Shown here in pieces: positions 1 to 13,734 of a stretch of 64,000 bases of DNA (position 1 is its first letter; each line of letters begins with the position of its first letter). The position numbers and the translations under genes were made by a program. The notes beneath the pieces were generated by a model. The model saw only the letters and a list, made by a program, of their open reading frames with translations. It was not told the DNA's origin and did no database searches. Source of the stretch: Phallusia mammillata. Lineage: Eukaryota > Chordata > Ascidiacea > Phlebobranchia > Ascidiidae. The DNA lies in contig QLIY01000197.1 of the NCBI GenBank assembly GCA_003260075.1, positions 127,393-191,392 on the forward strand. The letters run 5' to 3'.

Positions 1-1592
1 TGGGCTTTCAAACCATTTCAACACGCCAAAATGTGCTATACCTATAGGTTTAGCTTTTTGTTAAACACCAAATTATGTTCTATAGCAGCCTAGAACTTAT
101 AAAACTGAACACCAACAATCAAATAAAAGCAAATGTTGGAAATAATTTTTCAGATCCAAATCAGCGTTTTAGAGGAAAAGGGGGCCTTTCCGCTGACGTG
201 ACGTCACAACGGAAATTCGGCGACGGAGTGACTTGGATTCTCGTGCTGGCAAGCGGAAGTTTCATTGTCTACGTCACAATATCTTTGCTGACGCGACATC
301 CTCAGTCAGCGTGAAAAAGCAACTTGTAATTTTACCTTATGTATTTGTAGCACTGCCTGTACGCTTTTGCATAAAATACCGCGAATAAGTTTCTAACAAC
401 GACCGTTTGTGCCTGGTTGCTGTTTTTTGAGGTGGAGCAAGATACATGACGCAAGCGTTTGTATTGCGTCATTAGGTTGACGCAAAACGGCGACGCAGTA
501 CGCAAATCAGAACGAGACTATAATCTTTCATCTAATTTTTAATGGGACAAGGAGTGAATGATTGCTGATAATGACAAATGACAGATTTTGCCAATCTGCA
601 GATTCCAGTATAGGCGTGTTTTCTTTCAAAGAGGATATAGAACACAAATATTTGAAATTACACTAAAAGATAATTTTAATTCTGAACGTTTGTATTAGTT
701 TGATAGACAGAATAAAGCGTACTTTGTGTATGCGAAATATTTTAATATTTACATCTAAATGTTGGCTTAAAATTGGTGAATCAAGAAGGCAACTGTTTCA
801 ACAGCATTAAACAAATCAGAAATTCACCCAATTAAAATAAAGTTTTCTTTTTGTGTATATGATTTCTATGTGGCGAGTTAAATTGGCCGCAGAAGGAAAG
901 AACAAACAAGTTGGTGTGATGTCACCGGATTTTTAAGAACTGACTTGTTTTGTTTGAAAGTTTGTTGTGCGTAAACTTGTATGGTGTGAAAAGAAATTGC
1001 AGAGCTAAATAGTCAGTAAACATTCTAAAAAGGCGATAAAACTTTACTTTAGAATGAACTATTGTTATATTACATGGTCTGCAATTAAAAAAGTTTTGTC
1101 AATAAGTTTGTGTGTTAACTAAATCGTTGTTTTCAAATTATACAAAACTAATTGTTGTCTGAGATAATAACTTTATGTAGCAGTTTTGACTGCAGTTGTG
1201 CTAAATAAAAACAAACAGTTAAAAAAGATTTTACTTTTTTTCTTTATTACTGTTGGGCTATTTTTTTTTGCTTGTGTAAAGAGTGGATTTAATAAGTATG
1301 TTTTTTTGCGTGGACAATTTGGGATATAAAAACAGCTTGCATGCCATACACCGCCTAACAAAACTACTTAAAATTGTTAAAATTTACTCCTATCTTATAA
1401 TTGTAAATGTTGTAAAACATAAAAAGTTACTATTTATAAAACAAAGTGAACATTTTTGTGTTTAAGATCAGTGGTAAAAGTTCACATAAGTTTGACATCT
1501 GTCTGTAATTCTGTTCATATGTCCTTATGCATCCACTTGATATTGGATTATAAATATTGGATTTATCAATTCCGCCCAAAATAAACTGGAAT
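1..1592. other. upstream region of MRTF, no gene seen
   Basis: AT-rich DNA with only short unconvincing reading frames. A perfect TGACGTCA palindrome lies at 199-206. The region probably holds the MRTF promoter and 5' leader, but I cannot place a transcription start, a TATA box or an upstream exon. The frame of the first MRTF exon is closed upstream by TAA at 1551-1553, so coding sequence continuous with that exon cannot start further 5'. Confidence 0.5.
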
Positions 1593-1641
1593 ATGCAAGA
1601 CGAACAGCATGAACCTGAAGATTTCGGTCTAAGACGAAATG
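1593..1641 (+). CDS. MRTF: MRTF exon 1 (start codon)
   Basis: Begins MQDEQHEPEDFGLRRN and ends in phase 1 at a gtaaca donor. The start is chosen because an in-frame TAA at 1551 closes the frame upstream. Short acidic leader before the first RPEL repeat. A longer isoform using another first exon is possible. Confidence 0.75.
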
Positions 1642-4600
1642 GTAACATTTGTGTATCTAATTAAAGTGCCCAAAGGCTTTGTTTTAACGTTCTATTTTAA
1701 AACAAATGACTTAAAAAAATGTTCTCTATTTAAGTTTGTGTAGCTTAATAAATGTTTATTTTTCTATTTTATTTGCATGTTGTATAAATATATCACTTTG
1801 TATTTTATGTTTATCTTTTTTTTCAATACTCTGATTCGATTTCATATTTATATATCATTGGTTTGACATGGATGTTTTATGTTTCTTGATTATGACAATA
1901 TTTTTTTCCTTCAGATTGGTTACCTTTTTTTTGTTTTGCCAAAACTGCAATATTTAAAAAAATGTGAACTGGCAGTAAACGGGTTAAACCAATTATGCAT
2001 TGGTAAAATGGGTAATAAGGTATCCTGCCTGATCAGGCCCTAGGTTTTCAGTCCAGCCTAATGTGTTTTAGCTTTTATGAATTTGTAAAATTGTAGACTA
2101 TATATCTAAAACCATCTAAAAAAGAGGCTCAACTCTTCAAAGACTCCTGTTCTACACAAATAAAAATAATGCAGGCACAATTTAACAGAAACTGCTAAGA
2201 TACTACATTTAGAACCATGCCTTGTATTTTAAAGCTAATTATTATCAATAAGCAGTATTTTCTTAACATATTTATTTAAATTAAGTGGGTAGAAGCTGTT
2301 CTTTTATAGCATATTTTTGGCTTGCAAAACAATGTTTTTATACCAGGTGGCGATTTATATTTGGCCTTGCACTTTTAAACACAATGATTAAATAACTTGG
2401 CATGCATTGTTTACAGAAAACTTATATAAACACTAACATGCTATCATTTTACACAAGAAAAAAAACATATTTAAACTAAAAACATTCATCATGACAAAAC
2501 CCTCTAACAGCCCATCATGGCCGTAGGTTCAAAAATAATAACCTGCAGTTGCTATTGTTGCTCGCATGTTCTTAAGTTGTTGATTTTTTTACTTTTTTGC
2601 AGCTCTTGCTTTGCGTCTTCAGCAGCGTCGATCTCGCAAAGTGCTGGCTGACCAAGGCATTATTCCCCGTAAGTTGTTACAATCGATATCCCCTAGCACT
2701 AACAAACTGCTTGCATTGTAAGAAACCACACACTTTTTGATTGCCACAAAAAATGGAATCGGTTCTGCTGACATTTGTAACTATAGCAGTTAAAGATTTG
2801 ATATTGTGAGATTAAGCTACTTGAACATTAAACAGCTTGTTTGTTGTTCACAGGCAGGGTGGGCATGATTTTGCTTGCATATGAAAATGTATTTGAATTG
2901 TATTCAAAATTGAAATCATTTTTGACTTTATGATTTTACTGCAATTTTTAAAATGTGTGCAATTTTGTTTTTTGTTTATGCACTTGCACCCATATGTCCT
3001 TAAGCTTGTTCAAACATGAGGCATTATTTGTCTGCTGCCTGCTGTTGTAAAGTTGTAAAAACTCATGAGAATGTATCTTTAAGTTTGCTTGCAAATTGCT
3101 GGTGTCACCAAAGCATCATGCCCTTCAGCTGAGATTATCCCTATGGTAAACATGGAAGATTTCTAGCCTGCTGTTATCCAAACAATTGTTCCCACACTCT
3201 GCCACAAGTTCAAAGAGTGCAGTACTATACTTGCATGCACTTTCGCTGCAACTGTTGCCATGTCTGTTGCAGCTCTGAAAAGCCCGGGTACATTTTTTGA
3301 GCAAGTGCAGAAGCTGGAAAGAGCACACAAGGAAAAGTTTCTTAACAAAGCAATACAAATTCGACCTATACGAGATGAACTGGTGCAGAAACACATTCTT
3401 GAAGGTATGTATGTAGGGGTTTTGTGTTATTGAACTACCAAAAATTTTTTGTACTGTTTTTTTTTATCTATTGGAAACATGTCTTTGTAATTGAAATACT
3501 AAACATTCTAATAAAAATCCTTATCAAAGGTCAATTTTTTTTTGGTTTTGTTTAATTACAAGCAGAAAAAAACTTCTGTAGTAACTGATATTAAAAAATG
3601 TAACTACGTTTGGAAAATGCTTTTGCTATTTTGTGTTATAAAAATTGATGTAAATTAAAAAACTTAAATGACAATGAACAAGTATATTGTCAGATTGTTA
3701 CAAAAAATTAACATCTGGAATACAAAGTGTTTTATGGGTTCCAGTTTTTCATTGTTCACTTTTATTTCAGATACGAATGCATCTAGTGCAATTGTTGCAC
3801 ACCAAAAAGATTTGAAAAAAGCCCAGTTGGTGGATGATCTGAATGATAAGATTGCTTTTCGTCCTGGTGTTATTGAACTGGTTGAAAGAAATATCATTCC
3901 AGCTACAGAACCATTTCATGAAGCTTTAAAAGGTCAGCGTGGTTTATTCTTACTTCGAACTTTTGTGTTGGGGTTAGCACCCATGTTACAATTGATTTAG
4001 TAGGCAAAAGTTAGCCCTAATGCAAATAAGTTTTATAGTTGCCTAGTTCAGTTTCCCCACAAGGGTGCTTTTTACTCAGATAAGGTTACATCAATGCTAA
4101 AATCTTTCAAAACACCTCTAAGGTTCCCTTTAGCCCTTGGCAAAACGCAGATGAATCACACTAGTAAATTATCAATGAGCCATCAACTTGACACTTGAAA
4201 ACAGCAGTCAATTAGTGTTGTAACAATATAAATAATTTTTTACTGTTGCCTCAGGGTATTTCTTTCAAAATGCCCTTTGTTTATAATCCTAGTGCAGGTA
4301 TATCTCTATAATGCATTATGACGACATCTTACAGCTAACGCTCCCGTATTTATGCATTGTGAACTAATTTGTTATAAATGCAAAGTTCAAGATATTTTTA
4401 CTTTACATTCAAATGCAAAGTTTGGTGACTCTGCATAACTGAATAGGTTGATTGGGTTCACTTTTTTAACGGAGACGTAAGGTTTTGCGAACCAGTCTAG
4501 AGTGCAAACTATAGTGTGAAGTGTTTAAGAATACTTAAAGACAACAATTTTTGGAATGTTGTTTGATTGCATTACCTTTCTTGCCATTGTTGTTGGATAA

Positions 4601-7600
4601 AAAACAATGTGAAAGTCAAAATTTAGAGAAGAGTATAGATAACTTTGTATATGTTACTCTGCAGTAAGAATTAGAAATTTATCTCTGTATTAAAATTAAA
4701 TGGAAACAGTTTTACCAGACTTCAGTTGTATAGATTTACTACAGACAAATATGAGTAGCGATTGTAACATGTCTAAATAATCAGAATTGGGCTTCAGAGA
4801 TTTTCAAATTTTAAACATTTTAATTCCAGCACTAAGGGATTTAAATTCAAATGGTTTTAGTATCATGATCAGCTGTCTTGATGTGCAAACTCAAACTAAT
4901 TTCTCCAATGGTGAGAGGATTGGGATTTAGTCTGCTTGCGTAGTAAACCATATTATTATGGTCAGGTTTTGCTATGAGGATTGGTTCGATTCTGCCGCTC
5001 AGAGCTATTATTTGGCTCCAGGCAGTAATCCAAGAAAAAAATGTCGCTAGTGTTTTCACTTGACCATTCACCATTTATTGGCGTTAATCTTGTGATGTCC
5101 TGTTAACTAAATTCCACAGTCCTTGTGTTATGACACAAACAATTATTATTGACAAAAATTTATTGAAATTACTGTTTTTAAACCTTGAAAAATTATTTTT
5201 GTCATAAACTGTTCGCACATACTTACTTATCATTGAATTGTCTAAGTTTTGGTTTTGGGACCATTGATGGCCACAAATATTGTAAAAAAACTGACAATAT
5301 AACATGAGAAATTTATTACATAAAAAGACAAAGTAATTAAATAATTTATTTAAGCAGACATTTATAGCAGACATGGTATTTTATTCAGATATAGCAGCCG
5401 TATTTCTATGTTATCTGTTATATGTTAAAAGTTTGCCTTAATATTCTATGTGTAAAGACCTAGTTGTTTGCACATGTGCTGGAAAGTAAAGACCAACTAT
5501 CAAACATCTTCCACACACTTGTAATTGATTTTAAATTTTAGGTGGTCACATCCAATATAAGAAGATAAGCGATCTAGTGGACGAAGATAGCAGTGAAGCA
5601 TTGTCTCCAGAACAACCGCCTCCCCCTCCAACATCAAGTCCACCACTTGTCCTGCAGACTGCTACAAGTTTGCCTGCCACTCTTACAACTATTGCAGATC
5701 GGCCGGTCAGTATTGCTGCACCACTTGCAGGCTGTCAAAGCAGTCATAAATAAATTAGCAATATTTACACCTTACATGTACACAAAAACCCTGAAGCAGT
5801 GATAGTAACGTTTGAAGTTGAAATTATAATTGTGGATAAAACCTTCAAATGTGGTTAATTTTGTGTTGTTGCAACTTTTCTGTCGTGTGTAACCTAGCCA
5901 GTATGTGAATTTTCTTGTCCTAAAGTATTTTATTCCAAAACTGCAAAAAAAAAACCTTAAATGTCCAATTTAATAATGTGTTCTAAGTTGAACATATACT
6001 GCAGGAAATATTTATAACTTTGTTAAATGTTGTGCAATTGTACTTTTTGGAGTGTGTTTTCATTTAACCGACACCTTTTTAACACACAGAAAAGTGAGGG
6101 ATCATGTTTAATGAAATCGCCGAGCAGTTCTTCCTTATTCTCGCAAAACAGTTCCCATCCTTACCTGTCAAGGCAACTGTCGAAGGTTTGTCAAAATATA
6201 TTTCTACACTCACTATTAGTGTCTAACTAATGACTTGTTCAAGGTTTTAGTTGCATTTTTTCCGGGGTAAATATTTGTTTCTAGTATAACTCTTATATAA
6301 AATAGACTTTATTTAATATATTTTGTTGAACTTTCATGTTTTTAAGCACTAAAAGTTTGTGAATGAAGTAAATACTTAATGATGTGTTAAAAAAGAAGTG
6401 TTTTTGAATTAATTTTTATGGTAATTTAACTTAAACCACACAGACATTTAAACAACTTTGGTCGAAATTGTGCCTGTGTTAAAACATATTATGACCAAAA
6501 CAAAATGTTACATAACATCAACTTTTATGCAATGCAGGGGGCCAAGCTGAGTCAGAGTGGATCTATTCCCAGGATTACAACTTCACGTAAAAAGAAGGAA
6601 AAGCCGAAGTTTAAAAAGTTCAAGTACCATCAATACGTTCCACCCGACCAGGTACATTATGCCAAACCTTTTTGGTTAACCGATCATAATCACCTTTTTG
6701 TTGTGTATCATTTTATGCTGCTTGCCTGTGGTTGCACAAAAACATGTTTTGCTTAATGAGAAAGTCTTCTTTGTTTTTACACTTGTTTTTTTGAGGTTTG
6801 AGGGTCTTTTGTTTCACTTTTAGGGTCTTTAAAGTTTTTTTCTGCCCTGGTTTTCATGTTTCCACTGGCGTATTATTGTATCATTTAAATAAACTGTCTA
6901 AAAGAAGTCAACTTAGAATACAGGTTTTTGATTGTTTAAAAACTGGTCTACTAAATATAAATGCCTTTTGATTTTCCTCATCTGAATCAAAATTGTTTGT
7001 GTGACCTTTTTTTTTAGGGATGTGAGTTTTTTTATTTCCACAATGAATTTTTTAGGTATGTTTTTGACAGTTGATTTAGTTAGAACATATGGTTACCAAG
7101 CATCATTGTTTTGATTTAAAACCAAATGTTATAATACAGTATTAAATCAGCTCTTCAATGTTTTGAACTTTTTTGTTGACTTCCATTTGCTATTGATGAT
7201 GAAAATGGTTTCTATTTTGGGAATGCGTTTTAAAATTGTCCATTTTAAAAAAGGGTGCTGTTAACTTTGAACCTTTCATAAGCTTTGAGATTTTTTATGT
7301 GGTTGACTTTCAGTTTCCAATCAATAAACTTAGGTTTTTGTAAAGTCAAAGTTACATTTCAAAGTTGCCTTTTAAAAAGAGTTTTTAATTAAAAATGTGT
7401 GCTTTTAACTTTGAAACTTTTTAATTTAAAGTTGTTTTTTAGATTGATATAACTTCAATATCATTGGCTTACTTAAACTTTTACCTCACATTGGTTTTCT
7501 AAATCTCTATGAATGGCCAGTATTGCAAAATCCAAGATCTGTAAATCTGTAAAAATCATGTTAATTGGGGCCACTTAGCTTCCTGCAAATTCCTTTACGC

Positions 7601-10600
7601 CTGAAAGTTGTCTCTGCTATGCTTTGATAGTGGAAGTCATCCAAATTTCGACCGGAAAAGAAAATAATTACTTCTTGTGCAAATTGGTCCTGGCCTAAGT
7701 GGGCTGATAGGTCTGCTCGGTAATTGGTACAAGCTTGACGCTCATTTGTGTGTGGTCTGCTGCTGTGAATTCAATTATCCACCAAATGCTTCTGCTTAAC
7801 AGATTTAAAGTTGATCAGTTGGTTGGATATTGCTATGGTTACCACTGTAACAAAAACTGTTTCACTAAGCACTTATACCTTATATCTATGGAAAAATATG
7901 GACATTGTTGAAAACGCCAGCATAAAGCATTTTAAGTTTATTATAGACATTGCCAAAAAATGACTTGAGTACACTATTGGTAACCTCTTTTTGAACAAAG
8001 CATGCGTTTGAAACACGACATTTACCTTTTATTACTAAAATTCCATCTTTTAAAGAGTGGTTTTCGACACATTGTAATTTGGGTTGTATTTTCAAGTGCT
8101 TGGGTTTTAGTTGCACAGCATTTGTCACATTTCTTGATTTCTTTAAACCATGCCTTCTAGCTCCTGGCTGTACACATGTATTGTTTTACAGATTTATTAT
8201 TTCAAATCCTCTGCAATTCTTGTCAGTTTTTGTGTGGGTGTTTTTGTTTGCAGCTGGGTCATGATTTCATGCCTGTATTAGCTGGCACTGCATCAAACAT
8301 AATTGTTTCAATTCAAATTTTTTGTGATATGCTCAGACTTATAACTACCACAACAAATGCATCACAGTATCAAAGTGGTAATATCATAAAGGGGGGGGGG
8401 TTGTATTAGCTGGCACTGCATCAAACATAATTGTTTCAATTCAATTTTTTTGTGATATGCTCAGACTTACAACTACCACAACAAATGCATCACAGTATCA
8501 AAGTGGTAATATCATAAATGTGGCAAGTCATTTCAAAGAATTTCATGCGTATATATATATTTTTTCGCACATATTCAGTAGACACATATTTTTGGTATAT
8601 ATAACCCATAAGGATGCCATTTCTATAGCAAATAAAAATTTTAGAATCATATTCTAACTGTTAAATCAACAAAAACATTTTAAGTAATGTTTTTTAATTT
8701 ATTTTCCAAAAAGTTTCACACACCACCTTTTACCAGACAGATTTGCTTAATTTTCTTGATTTTATATGATTGTGATGGGCCCAGTAGCACATCCTCTTGC
8801 TGAACTGGCATGGGGGGGGGGTATTTATTTTCCAAAAAGTTTCACACACCACCTTTTACCAGACATATTTGCTTCATTTACTTGATTTGATATGATTGTG
8901 ATGGGCCCAGTAGCACATCCTCTTGCTGAACTGGCATTTTTCTCCAGGTCATATCCTATTTCACACACAATGGAGAGGGCCAAATTAAGGTTACCTTGTC
9001 TTCACATGCATTTTTGCAACACTGCCTAAAATTTCCTCATAACATTGTCTTAAGCATCACTGCCAATCAATACAATGAAGTAATGCCTAAAAACCACGCT
9101 CCTATTGTTGTATTGTTTTTAAAAAGAATGTTTTAATATGCACTGTTTAAAAGTTATAAATCCCTAACATGCTAAAACTAAAAAATGTAGTGTTTTGAAA
9201 ATTTGGTACCTTATGTGTGTGTTTGCTTTAAATGTATTGATACTGATAGTTATGTCAATTTACTGATATGACCAAGAAAAGGGGATTGTGTTTATCAATG
9301 ACATTATGTTAAAGAACAGCAGTCTTTTTTGACTGAGAGAACAAAAGCTACAACAATTTTTGCTACTACCCACTATCGTTTAGTTATATATAAAAATAAT
9401 TACTAAAGTCACTTTTTTTATAAGTAAACTTTAGTAGTTAATTAAAATAAAAATACCAAGGTTGAACAACATTTGCTTCTTGAATCCAAAAAATTAAGCC
9501 AAAAAGATCTGGGTCATAAACTGACTTCCGGTATTTAAGACACCATGTTGATGAATTAGAACGTATAATGTCATGTTGGAACATTAGCCAATCCTTATAC
9601 TGTTTTTTTTGGCTGTGCATTAGTCGCGCAGACATCATTGAGTATTTTGACAGCTATGATGTATTACACTGATGTCACAAATCGTGCTGTGATTAGTTTT
9701 GGTGCCATGAAAGCAATGGGAAACCCCCAAGTCTTTACCCAATTTGCAAATAGTATTTCTCGGTAACCTATGCAGCTGCTAGAAAATGCATTGAACTGCT
9801 GTATGTGGCAGCGAATAACCTTAGAATTAAACACCACCATTTGGAGAATACACCTTATTTTTACAGTCAAAGTGGTCTAATTTGTAGCTTTTGCCTTGTT
9901 TGTCAAATTATAAACTAATTGTGTATGTTACTTATGGTGTTTCGAGGTAATTCATGTTGGTTGTTGTTTAATTGCTTTCTCAACTGTCAAGAAGGATTTT
10001 CGCCGCCGGTTAAATGCACTGTTAGTCAGTGGTATCATGAAATTCCACTTTAAATTCAAGTGTTTAATAGTGTTTTGTAATAGGTTGTTCCTCCTTGAGT
10101 GTCGCTAAAATTAGCATGACAGAGTATACATTCCAATTAACAAGGAAATTAAAACTTAATATGTGATAAAACTAGCACCCAAGATCTGACTTTAAATGCA
10201 CGCAATAGTTAAATTAATGTGTATGGCACAATCCATTGCATAAACTCAAACTGAATGCTTTTTTTATTGTTCTGTCCAATATATTTAATCTCCATTATAC
10301 ATAATTTAGTTTTAACCTAACCATCTATTCTGGGAGGAAAAACATTTCTAAAAACCATAACACAAATGCATGTTAATAGTCACATTCAGTGTTAGTTACC
10401 CTGATGAAGGCGACCTGTATATGACGTCAAAACGTCGGAATAAAAATACATTTGCCAAAAGAGCTTTATAAACTTGATATTATGCCTGGCAGCAATAGCT
10501 TATATAAATGCATGTTAATGTTGCTGTATTAAATTGACAACTAGTAAAAATTGGCTGGTTCCATATTTTGTATTCATTGATCAACTTGTGTTGAATACAG

Positions 10601-13600
10601 CTTGTAAATTGGGTCAAAGGTCATATAACCGCCGAAGTGAGTGATTGGGTCAGGTAGCAATAATTAAAGGTGATGTCACTGTATTTAAATAGATTTCTTA
10701 AGAAATTGGATCAGTGGGCCATTGTAAATGTTGTCAATGAATGGCGCAACATGACTTATTCTGTAAATTTTCCCTAACTTTCTGACGTTGCTTACACAAC
10801 CTTTGCAGGCCAATTCAGTGGTTAGCACTGCAAAAGTTTGGTAGGCAGTGCAACCTACTATAGCTAGTCTGAAAATATAAAACTAAAACCTAAGTACACT
10901 CTGCACGGTTTTGAATAATTTAAACAAAAAATCAAAGCAAGTATTTGTGTATAAAACATGACTACATTTCGACAAATACTGTCTGATGACCTGATGATGA
11001 CAAAAGTAATTCTTGAAACATGGTCATGTTTTAGACACAAATACTGGCTCTGATTTATTTTGCTCGAAACTAAAACCCTTCAGCACATTTTATTGCGTTT
11101 TGTGGTTGTGTGACATGTGGTATAAGCATAAAAGTTTAAATTTACGAGTTTTTCTGCACAAATGAGCATCTCATGGTCGTAAACTTTGCCAGAAAGCACC
11201 GGCATGCCACACAAACCTAAAATTTATTCTGTGCAAAACACACAAGAGTGGGTTGTTCACCCAGTAGGAAACCTCTTACTCAAACAAGTCCTAACCCATT
11301 CCTTATCATTGCCGCTCATCATTGTGTAAACAGTGGCCAAGAAAGTGTCCAAATATATGTCGAAAAGTTTGGTTTGGGTTTTAGTGATTGTGGTCTGTAG
11401 ATAAGAAACTATCACAACTTGTTTTAAATAATTAAAGTTTGTGTGTTGAATTGTGTTTCGGCCAAAATCAATGCTTTTTAAATATATATGCTTTGTAAAG
11501 CACTCTGAAATCATGCAAAATTGTTATGGGCCTGTAAAATGCCTGTCTTTTTTATTGTTATGGGGAGTCTTGAAAACAGAATTTTGTATTATTGGAATAC
11601 CAATGGCTTGACACATTGTAAAAATGTCAATTATTATCCAATGAAATTTTGTGAAAAAAATGCCTTCACGATCAAATCTACAGGGTTAATGGCACTATTT
11701 TTTGAAGTTGTGTATCATTGTAACTGTAATTAGTATTGTGGAAGTGATACGTCATTGTTCCTAGAAATTTACTGAAAACCTGAATTGCTTCCTGTTGTCT
11801 TCCTAATTGCACCCAATTAATTAAAACGTAACACAGAAAGTTGTAGTTTTAAACTTGCATTTTAGGTGGCCCCTTTTTCGTGCATACAATTTTTTTGTTT
11901 TTTTGGTACTTATATATTTCCTAGAATGTTATTGTGTTGCTGATGTAAGGTTGTTTCCCCTTTTAGTTAAATAAGAGGGGTAAAACTGATTTAAATCTGC
12001 ACATATAAAATATAGGTACCTTAAGGTTACCTTGGATATTAAAAATCCATTATATAGGCAACAGGCTTCTAAAACATAAAATTTTCAAAATAACCAAGAC
12101 ATTTGAGCATCTTAAAGCATAATATTGTTTTAACTAGTGTACATATGTGTGATTGTATAGGTTCTTATATTTCTGTCTTTAAAAACCATGGATGTTTGCA
12201 GTACTGACTACTTACTTTTGTCACCTAAAACAGTCCATTTGTCAGCAAACAAGTGTGTTGTTTTGATATTTGTCACTTATAATCTCCACATTGTCGAAGG
12301 ATTTCAATATTTACTTAACCCAATGTAGCATGACTGGTGGTACTTTTGACAGATCTTGAAAATTATAAGTGGATTTTGTGTGTGATGACTTTTTACTGAT
12401 ATATGATAAAGCCTGATTTTACTGGCTACATTTGAAATTTTGTTCGCATTTTTGTGAAGTGTTTTTGTTTGGTCAAATTCTGTTCTTTAGGTGGGTAATG
12501 TTGCCCATAATGTGGCCAAAACTGTGTTTGGCTTAGTGCAGGGGTCGCCAACCTTTACTACTCAAAGAGCCACTCGGACCGGGGGGGGGGTGTTTGTAAT
12601 TTTATTTTTATTGTTTGCATTTGTGTGTTTTTGTTTGGTCAAATTCTGTTATTTAGGTGGGTAATGTTGCCCATAATGTGGCCAAAACTGTTTTTTGCTA
12701 AGTGTATCCAATCATGACATCATTTTAAAGACCTGTCATTAAGTAGAAAGCATACACTTTGTTCTTAAATGCTTTGCAGACAATCTGTTAGTGATTCTGT
12801 GGGCCTTGAATACATTTACATTTTTTGAAACTACCTTTTTATTTTTAACAAAAAGAAACAGTTGCAAAAGTATAAATAAAGGAGATTATTCCTTCAAAAC
12901 ATTTTTAAAAACGTGATGAAACAATTGATGTTTTGAAGTTACTCTATTTGAATTAAGAGAACTATTTTTTTTCATTGGATGAGTTTTTTCATTGATCCAT
13001 AACATGTTTGATTTGTTTCAGCAACAAGGCAAAACCACACGATTACTTCACCCACATGAGATTGACGACGACACTCCGTATTCCCGGTTGCTACAACAAC
13101 AACAACTTTACCTGCAGTTGCAAATTATGAACAAACAATACAACCAAAGGTGGGTTGGTGTTGCAGTGTTTAACTGAATAATAGGATGTATAGACCCTAA
13201 ATACAATATATATGTTAAAAATGCTTTGGTGCCAACAAAGTATCATTTTTAGCTATTTGGACTGTCATTTGTAACACAACGTTTTAAAATAATTTCATTT
13301 AAATTTTGAATTCTGTCATCTTTATTGACTTGTGAACAACAGAAAATACATGTCATGTTTGCCAATAAAAGTAATAACTAAAAAATCAGAATATTACAAA
13401 AACCTGTCCAATACTTTGAATGGAATAGGGGTTTTCTGTGCATTACCTCATTTTAGTGACGGAATCCTTTAACTTTGAGCTAAAAATTTAATCAGAAATT
13501 GATTTATTGGCAGGTCTGGAGATGCAGCCCAACAGACAGGAAGCTTCTCGCAAAAGGTATAAAATGGTTTCGCTGTAATCTAAGTTGGTGCCATGATATT

Positions 13601-13662
13601 GAACACATAAGAGATAAACACATTTTTTGTACTTTGTAAATTTGTCAATGATTTTTTAAATT

Positions 13663-13734
<72 letters not shown>

